NCBI GenBank assembly: GCA_963743785.1
Contig: CAVURD010000034.1
Location: 421,373 to 485,372, forward strand
Source of the DNA: Bog-473 sp963743785
GTDB taxonomy: Bacteria; Actinomycetota; Acidimicrobiia; Acidimicrobiales; RAAP-2
Direction of reading: 5' to 3'
DNA: 64,000 nucleotides
Part shown: positions 9,036 through 17,863 of the stretch, piece after piece
Layout of the letters: every line of letters starts with the position of its first letter
Position numbering within the stretch: position 1 is the first letter of the stretch
Notes under the pieces: generated by a model
Told to the model about the DNA's origin: nothing
Database searches by the model: none
The model's input: the letters and a program-made list of their open reading frames with translations, nothing else
Translations under genes and position numbers: made by a program

Positions 9036-9247
9036 TACCTAGCCTCCAGTCGTCGGTCGACCCTTTGAAATGTACCTCCATCAGACATATCTACCCATGG
9101 TCGAGTAGACCCAACCTCGCACCGATAAGGCTGCTCCCATACGCCGGATATGCGAGTGTCTCGGGATGTTGCTCATCCGCCGGTTGGTGGCTCCCTAACT
9201 CTGGTTTGATATTGGTCTCGCGATGGTTGGGTCGTTGGCTGTCGAGC

Positions 9248-10255
9248 TCAGGACTTCCTCGGGCCGGTTCCGGTCCCGCCAGTGTTGCCGGTGTTCCCGG
9301 CTCGGGTGACGTTCTGGCCGCTGCCGCTGTTGCCAGAGTTCCCTGACCCCAGGCTTCCACCGCCGGAGCTGGTGCAGTGGACTACCCCGTTCGTGCCGTC
9401 GGGAGTCGTGGTCGGCGTGCAGGAACCGGGGGCGGGGGGCGTTGGCGGTCCCTTGGTCGATGAGACCAGAGTTTCAGACGTCGTACCGGACGCATTCATT
9501 ACCTGCGACGAGGTTGCCGTGGCGTCGCTGGGCCACCAGGCGAGAAGCCACCCGTCGGCCACGGTGGCCACAACGTCTTGCCCGTTATCGAGCACGAGGG
9601 TGACCCCTGTCACTCCTGACGCGACTCGCCCGTTGACGAGTGTGTACGGGCCGTCAGCCGTCGAGAGATGTGATTGCACGACGTTTTGGAGATCGCCAGA
9701 GGTGGTACCGGCTACCGTCACCGTCGACAGGCTCTGCGAGGGGCTGCCAGAGCCAGAGCTGGAGCCGCTGACCTTGAGCACGCCGTTCGAAGTGTCGCCG
9801 CCCGAGCTCACCTGGGTCACTTGCGTGAAGGAGGAGCTGGTGAAGCAGCCCATGTAGGCGCTGTCGTTCTCGTAAAGCGCCACCGTGAACGGACCACGCA
9901 CGTCGGTGAGCAGGGGCTGCCAGGGCCCAGAGCCGAGCTCGTCGCCGGCGGGCTGGTCAGACGAGAGCGCGCCCAGGCAGCTCTGGTCGGCCTGCGACGA
10001 CGGTGGGGACGAGGCCGCGGTCGGCGCAGCGCTCCAGCCCGCGTAAGCGGGAGCGGCCCCACCGAGGGCGACCACCAGGGCGGTTCCTGCCGCGGCGACA
10101 CCGACAGCAGTGGCGCCGAGTGCCGCAGGCGCGGCGCGGCGATGCCGGCGAGGGTGGTAGTCGACGGAGCGCAGCTTCTCCGACGCGTCCCTCGGCAGCG
10201 CTGCCGCGCGAGCTCTGAGAGCGGTGATCAGCTCCTCTTCCAGCGTCGTCTTCAT
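9248..10255 (-). CDS. Membrane-anchored Ser/Thr/Gly-rich protein coupled to the sigma factor gene
   Basis: The 335-residue product has a short charged cytoplasmic N-terminus (about residues 1-40, TLEEELITALRARAAALPRD) and one membrane helix (about 41-70, Ala/Val/Gly-rich). The rest is an exported region rich in Ser, Thr and Gly, ending in Gly/Asn/Ser repeats. Its ATG overlaps the sigma factor stop codon as ATGA, so the two are translationally coupled. Position and topology suggest an anti-sigma factor or envelope sensor for that sigma. No classical zinc anti-sigma motif (HxxxCxxC) is present, so this is inference. I do not recognise the external domain. Confidence 0.7.
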   Translation of the reverse strand: MKTTLEEELITALRARAAALPRDASEKLRSVDYHPRRHRRAAPAALGATAVGVAAAGTALVVALGGAAPAYAGWSAAPTAASSPPSSQADQSCLGALSSDQPAGDELGSGPWQPLLTDVRGPFTVALYENDSAYMGCFTSSSFTQVTQVSSGGDTSNGVLKVSGSSSGSGSPSQSLSTVTVAGTTSGDLQNVVQSHLSTADGPYTLVNGRVASGVTGVTLVLDNGQDVVATVADGWLLAWWPSDATATSSQVMNASGTTSETLVSSTKGPPTPPAPGSCTPTTTPDGTNGVVHCTSSGGGSLGSGNSGNSGSGQNVTRAGNTGNTGGTGTGPRKS

Positions 10256-10940
10256 TTGGTGGTGCTCCCTTCAGTCGCTTGTGTCGTGTCTTGCGCGATT
10301 GCCTTCACGTCTAGCCGGGCGTGTGAGAGCGCGGCCGTTCGGAGGTCGGTGGGCCGCGATAAACCGCTGGCACCGCTTTCCTGCGTGCCGTCCGCCCTGA
10401 TGTCTGATGCCACCCTTGTGCCTTCGACTTCCCGACGGAGGCGCCCGAGGGCTCGCGACGTGGTGCTCTTCACCGTCCCCACCGAACAGCCCATGACATC
10501 AGCGACCTCCGCTTCGCTCAGGTCGTCGAAGTACCGCAGTACGAGAGCGGCGCGCTGCCGCGTTGGCAGCTCTCTGAGCACTCCCAGGAGGTCGGTATTC
10601 ATCTCGACACGTCCAAGGATGCGCATGGCGGCATCGTCGTGATGCGCTTCGAGGAGTTCGGTCGCTTCGGGTCCGAGCTCTGAGCGCCGCTGGCTCCGGC
10701 GCTTCCCTTCGTCTAACGCAAGGTGAACGAGCACCGTACCGCGTATGCGACGGGCCACTGCATCTTCTTGACCCGAGACCATCGGCGAGCGACCTTGAAC
10801 AGACACTCTTGAACGAGGTCTTCCGCCTCTGCGAAGTCCCAGGTGATCAGGTAGGCCGATCGCAGCAGCGGCTCAGCCGTCTCGGCAACGAAACGGTCGA
10901 AGTCAATCCGGGGCTGGATCTGATGCCGACGTCCGTCCAT
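10252..10940 (-). CDS. SigE-family RNA polymerase sigma factor (frameshifted)
   Basis: The N-terminal part (10940 to about 10745) contains sigma region 2: DFDRFVAETAEPLLRSAYLI, then DLVQECLFKVARRW. Near 10735-10750 the frame changes. The second frame, down to 10252, carries LVHLALDEGKRRSQRRSELG and a full region 4 with LPTRQRAALVLRYFDDLSEA and the helix-turn-helix VADVMGCSVGTVKSTTSRAL. Joined, this is a normal SigE-family extracytoplasmic-function sigma factor of about 185 residues plus a C-terminal tail. The offset equals one missing base, unlike most other breaks in this window. The stop overlaps the next gene, a likely partner membrane protein. If the break is real, the sigma factor is inactive. 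Confidence 0.85.
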
Positions 10941-11379
10941 TACCTACTTCAACCCTCCTGTGTGTTCGAAAGGTTGCCTTCCGATTACGGCAAGACCGGA
11001 GGAAAAACTCGTCACCGACGTGCCAGTGGCGTTCGCGGGAATCGTTGGCGGGCCTTGTGGCCTGTCCCAGGCCACCTTGACGAACTGACCAGCAACTTCA
11101 GGGAATACGGTCGGCGACCCTTGACGCTAAGCATGCCCCACTTCGCCGGTAGTTGGGCTTGGCCCAGCCCTCGGACACGGACGAGGGCCGAAGCCCTCCA
11201 GAAATGAAGTGCCCCCAGTCCGGCATATGGGGGGCAGTTTTGATGAAGAACCCGCCTAGTTGGTCCCAACCGCGGGACAGCGTTTGACCATCACTGCAGC
11301 AACAACCATACGAGACCAGTTGCGAGGTTACGGCTCCGGTGCTCACGGTAAACCCACGCGACCGCAGCCGCGAGAGCCG
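10941..11379. other. Intergenic region without a recognised gene
   Basis: About 440 bp lies between the sigma factor start and the degraded end of the RCC1-Ig gene. Several frames are open on the minus strand but none resembles a family. It probably holds the sigma factor promoter. Confidence 0.45.
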
Positions 11380-13603
11380 TCAAATGGCGAGTGATTCGGG
11401 TGATGGTCTGACTAGATCGAGCCACTCGGTGACAGAAACGCCCCGACGGAATCTCTCCGTAATTGTGATGGTGGCGGCATTCGTCGTTGCCGATCGCCGC
11501 CGTTGGTGAACACGGCCCGAAGCTCCCAGCCGTTCACAATGGGAGTGGGCACCCCGCTGATGCTGGCCGCGTGGTCCAGAGGTCGATCCAGGTGATGCCT
11601 CCGTCGCCGAGACCTGCCACTGCACCGTCGGAGCGGGGGTACCGCTGGCGGCGGCGGTGAAGGTGACGGGGCTACCCGAGCTGACCGACTGGCTGATCGG
11701 CTGGGTGGTGATGACCGGAGCGACGGCGGGGATCACGGTGATGGTGGCGGCATGGGACGTCGCCGATCCGGCAAGGTTGGTGAATACGGCCCGGAACTCC
11801 CAACCGTTCACGAAGGGAGTGGGCACTCCGCTGATGCTGGGCGTCGTCACACCCCGGAGCGTCGATCCAGGTGGTGCCTCCGTTCGCCGACACCTGCCAC
11901 TGGACGGTTGGTGTGGGGGCGCCGCTGGCGGCCGCAGTGAAGGTCACCGCGCCGCCCTCGTTGACGGTCTGGCTGATCGGCTGGGTGGTGATGGCCGGCG
12001 CGGTGGCCGGGCTCACCATGAGGGCCGCGGAGTTGCTCGTCGCCGATCCCGACCCGTTGGTGAACACCGCCTCGTACTCGTTGCCGTTCTCGGCGAGCGT
12101 GGTTCCGGCAATCGTCAGGGTGTCGCTGGTCGCTCCCGACACCGGTGAGAAGGTAGCCCCATGGTCGGTGGAGACCTGCCATTGCACCGTCGGGGCCGGG
12201 AAGCCGCTGGCCGCGGCGGTGAAGGTCGCGCCCTGCGTCGCAAACACCGATTGGCCGACCGGTTCAGTGGTGACCGAGGGTGCAACGTCGGGCCCGTTGA
12301 CGATTGCGTAACTGAGTGTGGCGGAAGAACCCTGGCCCAGTGAAACCCCGACGCTCCCAGAAGGAACTGAGACCACCACCGGCGAATCGCTCCCGCCGGA
12401 AGATCCATTACCGAGATTGCCAGCGCCCCAGGCGTAGAGGTTCCCGTCCGAACCGATGGCGGTCCCACCGTAAACGTTCCCGGCGATGGCGGTCGCAGTC
12501 ACACTCGGCGGAAGGGAGACCTTTACCGGCGTGGTGCTGCAAGGGAAGTGCTGACTCGGAAAAGGAGGGGGCAGCGTAACTGTGCAAATCTCTGGGCCTG
12601 TGGTGGTGCCATCACCGAGTTCGCCGTCTTGGTTGTAGCCCCACGCATAGAGGTTCCCGTCCGAGCCGATCATGTAGCCGACGCCATTCTCGGCTCCACC
12701 TCCACCGGAGATGACCTTCGGGGTCACACCCGGCGGCAGCGAAACCTTCACCGGCGTGTGGGAGGAGGTGTTCGTGCCGTTGCCAAGCGCGCCCACGCCG
12801 TTTTCACCCCAGGCGTAGAGGTTCCCGTCCGAGCCGATTGCGTAAGCCGCGAGGGTACCTCCAGCAATCGCCGTCGGAGTGACGCCAGAAGGTAGCGAGA
12901 CGACAACGGGTGCGTCGCTTTCACTTGTGTTGCCGTCCCCAAGCTGGCCCGAGCCGTTGTCGCCCCAGGCGTAGAGCTTCCCGTTGGAGCCGATCGCGAA
13001 TGCCGACGACGGCTGGGACTCGGTCTCCCCAGAGGTCGCGATGGCCGTCGGGGTGACGCCGGGTGGAAGGTCGACCTTCACCGGTGTCGCGGCGCACGGT
13101 TCGGTTAGCCCAGGTTGGCCGAATCCATCGATGGGACAGGCGTCGGGCCCCGTGTTGTTCCCGATACCCAGCTCGCCCTGCCCATTCCAGCCCCAGGCGT
13201 AGAGGTTCCCGTCCGAGCCGATGGCGTAGCCAGCATCAAAACTTCCGGCAATGGCCGTCGGTGTCGCACCGCCGGGGAGCGAGACCACGACCGGAATGGT
13301 GGCGTCGGCGGGGACTTCCCCAATGGGGAGTGAACCATTGATGTTGGGTCCCCAGGCGTAGAGGTTCCCGTCTGACCCGATGGCGTAGCCGTTGGTCCAG
13401 CCCGCAGCTACGGCGAAAGGCGTGACACCGGCAGGTAGAGACTCCAACGCCGGGGTCGTACCCCATCCAAAGATGCCGTTGGAACTGCCAGCCGCAGCCG
13501 CGGGAGTGGCACCGGTCATCTGCATCAATGTTGTCGTGCCCAGCACCACTAGCGCGGCAGACGCGCATAGCCTTGAGAAAGTCTCAATAGAGCGATTGAC
13601 CAT
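11380..13603 (-). CDS. Secreted RCC1-repeat / immunoglobulin-like domain protein (frameshifted C-terminus)
   Basis: A signal peptide (about residues 1-38, ending in AAAA) leads into an RCC1-type beta-propeller. The YAIGSDGNLYAWG motif appears six times over about residues 70-390, with a weaker first blade, so probably seven blades. Ig-like repeats follow, each with the pattern ITTQPISQ..., VTFTAAASG and PTVQWQVS. The first is intact and the second loses frame at about 11850. A third can be followed in 11380-11850 but changes frame at least twice more. The long uninterrupted frame alone gives 643 residues and ends out of frame at 11672. The protein is probably surface-exposed or secreted and binds another protein or a carbohydrate. 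The tail is either a cluster of assembly errors or genuinely decaying. Confidence 0.85.
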
Positions 13604-14081
13604 GGCAAACCCCCACTCATTGGTGGACCAGCTTTCAGCATGGGTCGCTCAGAGGTGGCTCGCGCCGTGTACTCGTCCTAAACCCTGGAACCTACTCCTT
13701 CACTGTCGGGTGTCAAGTGGTTCGAAGGCGGTGGCGGGTCTGACCGCCCCGATTGTGCGCCATCAGCAATGCCACTTATGGAGCCACTCGTTCTCTCAAT
13801 ACCAAGAGACGGCGCACTATCAGTAGGCAGCCGGTGTCCCACCACGGTACGTGCACCGTAAATCATCGTTCACCTGAGGCAGCGGCCAAGTGCAGGCGAA
13901 CTACCTGACCGGCGGAATTCTAGCGAAGTCGGAACCTCCGGGACTGACCCCGTCGAACGGAGTGAGGACCAAGCGATGGGGGGCGGTCCTGGCTTGTAAG
14001 AGTCGTCTACGTTGGGCGCAATCCCGTCACTGGAGAACCTGGATACATCCCTCGCACGGTCAAAGGCACGGCCGCCATGGA
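13604..14081. other. Intergenic region between two secreted propeller genes
   Basis: About 480 bp contains no frame with family resemblance. It separates two minus-strand genes and should hold the promoter of the RCC1-Ig gene. Confidence 0.45.
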
Positions 14082-16028
14082 CTATTCAACGGTGAGAGAA
14101 TCGACCTGGTTCAGAGGCACGGAGAACAGCAGGCTACCCGTCGTTCCTGAGAAGGAGCCGGTCGCGGTCGTCACGGAGAGAGTTATCTGATAGCTCTCCT
14201 CGAGATCTCCTCCGACGATCTGTTCGGTGACCGTGCCCGGGGCACTGCCGCTCAGCGTGCCAACGCCGGTCGTAATGGTGAAGGACCCGACGTACGTGTA
14301 AGGATCTGAAACGCAGCCGGCAATGTGGAGGGTCACGTTGCCCACGGCCGCGCTGCCCGGGTATACCGCGTCGAAATTCAAATGCACGATGCCACAGCCG
14401 CTGCCGCCGGGCGACCCCGTCGCGGTCGCGGTGAACGACGAGTTGACAAGGTCGGCGAGGCCCGGATTATGGACAGTGATGCTGACGCCAGAACTGAAGG
14501 CGCTCCCACCCGCGTTGAAGGCCTCAGACAATAAATAGTAAGAACCGTTCGGAACCGTCGTGGTGTCCCAGCTGCACAACCATCCGTAATAGGTCAGCGT
14601 GGCCGTGCAGAGCACCGGGGCGTTATAGCCGTAGATGCCACCGAAGAGCCGGAACTCGACGCTGGTGGCATTCGAGGCAGAAGCGTCAAGGGTGGTCGAA
14701 TCGGACAGAGTCGCCCCAGTCGAAGGAACGAGAACGCTCGTCGTGGGACCGTTGCTGACGGCGATACTCGCGCCCGAACTGAATGTGCTTCCACCAGCGC
14801 CGAATGCCTCAGATAATAGCTCGTAAGAACCGTTGGGGACCGTCGTGGTGTTCCAGCTGCACAACCATCCGTAGTAAGTCAGCGTCGCCGTACAAAGCAC
14901 CGGGGCTTTATATCCGTAGGCGCCACCGAAGAGCCGGAACTCGACGCTGGTTGCGTTCGAGGCCGAAGCATCAAGGATGGTCGATCCCGACAGCGTTGCC
15001 CCCTTCGAAGGGATGAGCACGCTCGTCGTTGGGGGTGGGTAGGACCCGGTGGTGATGCGCCCGATGGAGGCGTCCTCAAGGTTTGTGAACCACAGGGCGC
15101 CGTCCGGGCCCGGCGCGATCTCGGCAGGGCTGCTGATGCCCGTTCCGGTGTAGTTGGTGACGACCCCTCCCGTCGTGACGCGCCCGATGGAGTCGCCCAA
15201 GGAGTTCGTGAACCACAAGGCGCCGTCCGGACCGGCGGTGATCCCGCCCGGACCGTCGATGCCCGTTCCGGTGTAGTTGGTGACGGCCCCTGCCGTCGTG
15301 ATGCGCCCGATGGAGTTGTTGTTGTTCGTGAACCACAACGCGCCGTCTGGCCCGGCGGTGATCCCGTCGGGAAAGCTGATGCCCGTTCCGGTGTAGTTGG
15401 TGACAACCCCTCCCGTCGAAATGCGCCCGATGGTACTGTTCTCGGAGTTTGTGAACCACAGGGCGCCGTCCGCGCCGGCCGTGATCCCCTCCGGGCTGCT
15501 GATGCCCGTTCCGGTGTAGTTGGTGACGGCCCCTGCCGTCGAAATGCGCCCGATGGAGTCGTTTCCAAAGTTCGTGAACCACAGGGCGCCGTCCGGCCCG
15601 GCCGTGATTCCGACCGGATAGCTGATGCCCGTTCCGGTGTAGTTGGTGACAACCCCTCCCGTCGTGATGCGCCCGATGGAGTCGTTTCCTGCGTTCGTGA
15701 ACCACAAGGCGCCGTCCGGCCCGGCCGTGATCTCTTCCGGATTGCTGATGCCCGTTCCGGTGTAGTTGGTGACGGCCCCTGCCGTCGTGATGCGCCCGAT
15801 GGAGTTGTTTTTGTAGTTAGCGAACCACAACGCGCCGTCCGGGCCAGCAGCGATCCCGACCGGATTGCTGATGCCCGTTCCGGTGTAGTTGGTGACCACC
15901 GGCGGGGAAGCGCTGGCAGTCGAGGCAACCCACGGCGCAACCACTGAACTCACGGCAAGCCCGATGCTCACAACGAAGGCGGCCACCCGTCTGCGGCGAT
16001 CGCAAAAGGCCGAAGGGTGATACGCCAT
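14082..16028 (-). CDS. Secreted Vgb-like seven-bladed beta-propeller protein
   Basis: A signal peptide after ATG 16028 (about 40 residues, ending ASTASA) precedes seven near-identical blades of about 42 residues. Each has VTNYTGTGIS, GPDGALWFTN and SIGRITT, the signature of virginiamycin B lyase-like propellers. Two longer repeats of about 95 residues follow, each with TTSVL.PS.GATLS, SNATSVEFRLFGG and TLTYYGWLCSW. The last domain is about 120 residues, starting NSSFTATATGS and unknown to me. The open frame could start further up at 16085, but the signal peptide fits ATG 16028 better. True Vgb lyases are cytoplasmic, shorter and lack the extra domains, so a surface or adhesive role is more likely than antibiotic inactivation. 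Confidence 0.85.
   Translation of the reverse strand: MAYHPSAFCDRRRRVAAFVVSIGLAVSSVVAPWVASTASASPPVVTNYTGTGISNPVGIAAGPDGALWFANYKNNSIGRITTAGAVTNYTGTGISNPEEITAGPDGALWFTNAGNDSIGRITTGGVVTNYTGTGISYPVGITAGPDGALWFTNFGNDSIGRISTAGAVTNYTGTGISSPEGITAGADGALWFTNSENSTIGRISTGGVVTNYTGTGISFPDGITAGPDGALWFTNNNNSIGRITTAGAVTNYTGTGIDGPGGITAGPDGALWFTNSLGDSIGRVTTGGVVTNYTGTGISSPAEIAPGPDGALWFTNLEDASIGRITTGSYPPPTTSVLIPSKGATLSGSTILDASASNATSVEFRLFGGAYGYKAPVLCTATLTYYGWLCSWNTTTVPNGSYELLSEAFGAGGSTFSSGASIAVSNGPTTSVLVPSTGATLSDSTTLDASASNATSVEFRLFGGIYGYNAPVLCTATLTYYGWLCSWDTTTVPNGSYYLLSEAFNAGGSAFSSGVSITVHNPGLADLVNSSFTATATGSPGGSGCGIVHLNFDAVYPGSAAVGNVTLHIAGCVSDPYTYVGSFTITTGVGTLSGSAPGTVTEQIVGGDLEESYQITLSVTTATGSFSGTTGSLLFSVPLNQVDSLTVE
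15030..15900 (-). repeat. Seven tandem 126-bp coding repeats (propeller blades)
   Basis: The phrase GCCCGTTCCGGTGTAGTTGG recurs every 126 bp (once 123 bp) inside the Vgb-like gene. Blades alternate between two forms ending in TAGA and TGGV at the protein level, implying that 252-bp pairs were duplicated. Confidence 0.9.
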
Positions 16029-16216
16029 TCGGAATGCCCTTCCGGCAGGCGCCATCGGCCTGCAACCCCCCCTCGCTACTCTCAAAACGGGACAGTGTCA
16101 AGGGAAAGCGGTTACCGGAGCGTCGCCCGCCCGGCGCTCACCTTGGGGGTGCCTTGACCCCGTTTTAGGAACAGATGGGCTCGACGGCGAAAGGCAGTCC
16201 ATGGCCCGAGGGTGTG

Positions 16217-16456
16217 TCAGACGCGCCAGAGCCGGTCGATAATCCGGTGGAGGATCTCTTCGACGGGGTCCTCAGGGAATGCTCGACAATATTCCGGACC
16301 CAGCCCTCGGCGCTGCAAGTATTCCAGAGCGTCGACCCGGAATAGTTCGACCTCCTCGTGAGTCTCGGCTTGTCGGATGGCGGACGCGATGCCGTCGGCA
16401 CCCACCGCCGTAAGGTCGTCAGCGAGGAACCAATCCTCAATGCGTTTCGCGCTCAT
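16217..16456 (-). CDS. Small hypothetical protein, acidic and helical
   Basis: A 79-residue frame starts at ATG 16456 (MSAKRIEDWFLADDLTAVGA). It has a charged, helical composition with normal coding bias, including AETHEEVELFRVDALEYLQR and PVEEILHRIIDRLWRV near the end. I do not recognise a family. It sits alone on the minus strand, beside an SRAP remnant whose stop codon is about 65 bp upstream. A regulator or antitoxin-sized role is possible but unsupported. Confidence 0.55.
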   Translation of the reverse strand: MSAKRIEDWFLADDLTAVGADGIASAIRQAETHEEVELFRVDALEYLQRRGLGPEYCRAFPEDPVEEILHRIIDRLWRV

Positions 16457-16519
16457 TGGGCGCCATGCTAAAAATCCAGCGTCCCAGCGCTGTCCCCCGC
16501 TAGAGGTGGGACGGATGGG

Positions 16520-16840
16520 CTATTCGTTGTTCAACTCCAGTAGATATTCGCCGTTGCTGGTGACCTTCCCCACATCCCTGGCGACCGGGTAGTGCTCCAG
16601 CGTCCCCCTTCTTGGCCGGCTTGAACGCGTTTTGCAATTCGTCAAGGTCCGCGAGCCTGGGGTGCATCCACCGATCCCAGGAGCTCTTGTCCAAGATCTC
16701 CGGCATCCGGTTGTGGATCTCGTGTATGTCGGGGTTGTCTGAGGTCGTGAAGACGGTGGTCGATCGCATCCATTCGTCCGTCGCTAAAACGTCACCCAGC
16801 AGAAGCGTGTCGGGTTGTCGAGCACGACGGCGAGCGTGAC
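16520..16840 (-). pseudogene. SRAP (YedK/HMCES-like) C-terminal remnant, frameshifted
   Basis: Sequence reading FTTSDNPDIHEIHNRMPEIL and DLDELQNAFKPAKK, followed one frame over by GTLEHYPVARDVGKVTSNGE and a stop at 16520, matches the C-terminal half of SRAP proteins. These shield abasic sites in single-stranded DNA by covalent linkage through an N-terminal Cys. The Cys2 start (MCGR) and the first half of the domain are missing upstream. At least one frame change is present near 16600. The call as a remnant is inference from conserved motif order. Confidence 0.6.
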
Positions 16841-17203
16841 TCTGTCCTGCTGGACGCAAGTGGGTTCTCGACGACGTACTCGCGTACTCAGGTCCCACAT
16901 TCATTACCATCGAATGGTCCGGGAGGGAGCAGTAGTCCCGCGTGAGTACGAACGAGGAGTCATTTCATGGGCGAGCAGAATCCGGGGACAAAAGCGTCGG
17001 GGATCGACGAGCTCTCCCCCCAACTGGCCCCAGTCGGTGTCCTCGGCCATGTGGAGCACATCTGGGTCGGCGGCAGTGCCTGCATCGAGCTGGAGTCACC
17101 CCGAACCTGCCGGGGTGAGGCGGGCTTTGCCGTCTCCGTCGTAGGCTGACGGCCGGATGTGGAACCCAACGCCATGGAGTAGTCGATCAACGCGGCGAGG
17201 GCG
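16841..17203. other. Gap with no supported gene
   Basis: About 360 bp contains a 60-codon plus-strand frame (16967-17149, MGEQNPGTKASGIDELSPQL) that I cannot assign. It has a GAGG upstream, but the opposite strand is equally open. I see nothing else. Confidence 0.3.
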
Positions 17204-17665
17204 GTGGGTCAAATGATTTCGCCAGACATTGATGCCGATGCGGCCAGGGTTCACGCCGCGGAAGAGTCGGCAATGGAACTCTTCGTCGGATACGGCGGGC
17301 CAAGAGATCCTCACGGACCGCCCTTGTTGCGATCGGAATTGGATGCCTTCGCGCTTGAAACGCTCAATGCTGCGTACCGTTCCAAAGTTCGGCCCCCCAC
17401 CTTTTCAGTGGATACACCCCCTGACATTCATTGGACAGGTGCGCACCGGGGAGGGAATTGGATAGTGCACCTCAATCCAAGCCAGCTTTCTCGCTGGACA
17501 GTGCTGCATGAAATGGCCCACTGGCTCGTCCCCTTCGATGGACACGGCGAGGTATTCCGCACGGTGCATTGCCGCCTCGTAGGCGCCGCATTGGGTGGCT
17601 TCGCACGGGAGCACCTGATACGCAAGTACGCGAAGTTCGGCGTACCGATCGAGGAGTCTCAATGA
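17204..17665 (+). CDS. Putative zinc metallopeptidase with HEMAH motif
   Basis: The product (153 residues from GTG 17204, or 150 from ATG 17213) has the zincin signature HEMAH near residue 102, inside SRWTVLHEMAHWLVPFDGHG. A downstream GEVFRTVHCRLV segment could provide the third ligand. The layout fits small actinobacterial metallohydrolases of about 150-170 residues (TIGR04338-like, from memory). No signal peptide or membrane helix is seen, so it should be cytoplasmic. There is no adjacent partner gene, and the substrate is unknown. Confidence 0.78.
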   Translation: MGQMISPDIDADAARVHAAEESAMELFVGYGGPRDPHGPPLLRSELDAFALETLNAAYRSKVRPPTFSVDTPPDIHWTGAHRGGNWIVHLNPSQLSRWTVLHEMAHWLVPFDGHGEVFRTVHCRLVGAALGGFAREHLIRKYAKFGVPIEESQ

Positions 17666-17863
17666 CCGCCATGGGTCTCTCCGTGCCCAGCTCGGTGGCG
17701 TGTACATGAAATCGAATTGGGGTGATGTCAGCGAAGCTGCTAGCGGCGCACGCTCACGTACCCGTCATCTCTCGACCGGGGTGACGGCCCCGCTGCCGTA
17801 CCGCAACTTCCGTACGGAATGCCAATAGGGTCCCGTGGGCCCACCTGAGATCGCCTCGGAGTC

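Noticed and set aside
10941..11379. Possible transposon remnant upstream of the sigma factor gene
   Set aside because: No transposase motif, terminal repeat or target duplication could be found in any frame.
14082..16028. Regular short repeats every 126 bp, considered as a CRISPR array
   Set aside because: The repeats are in frame and encode beta-propeller blades, and the spacers are not unique. Unit length is far above CRISPR repeats.
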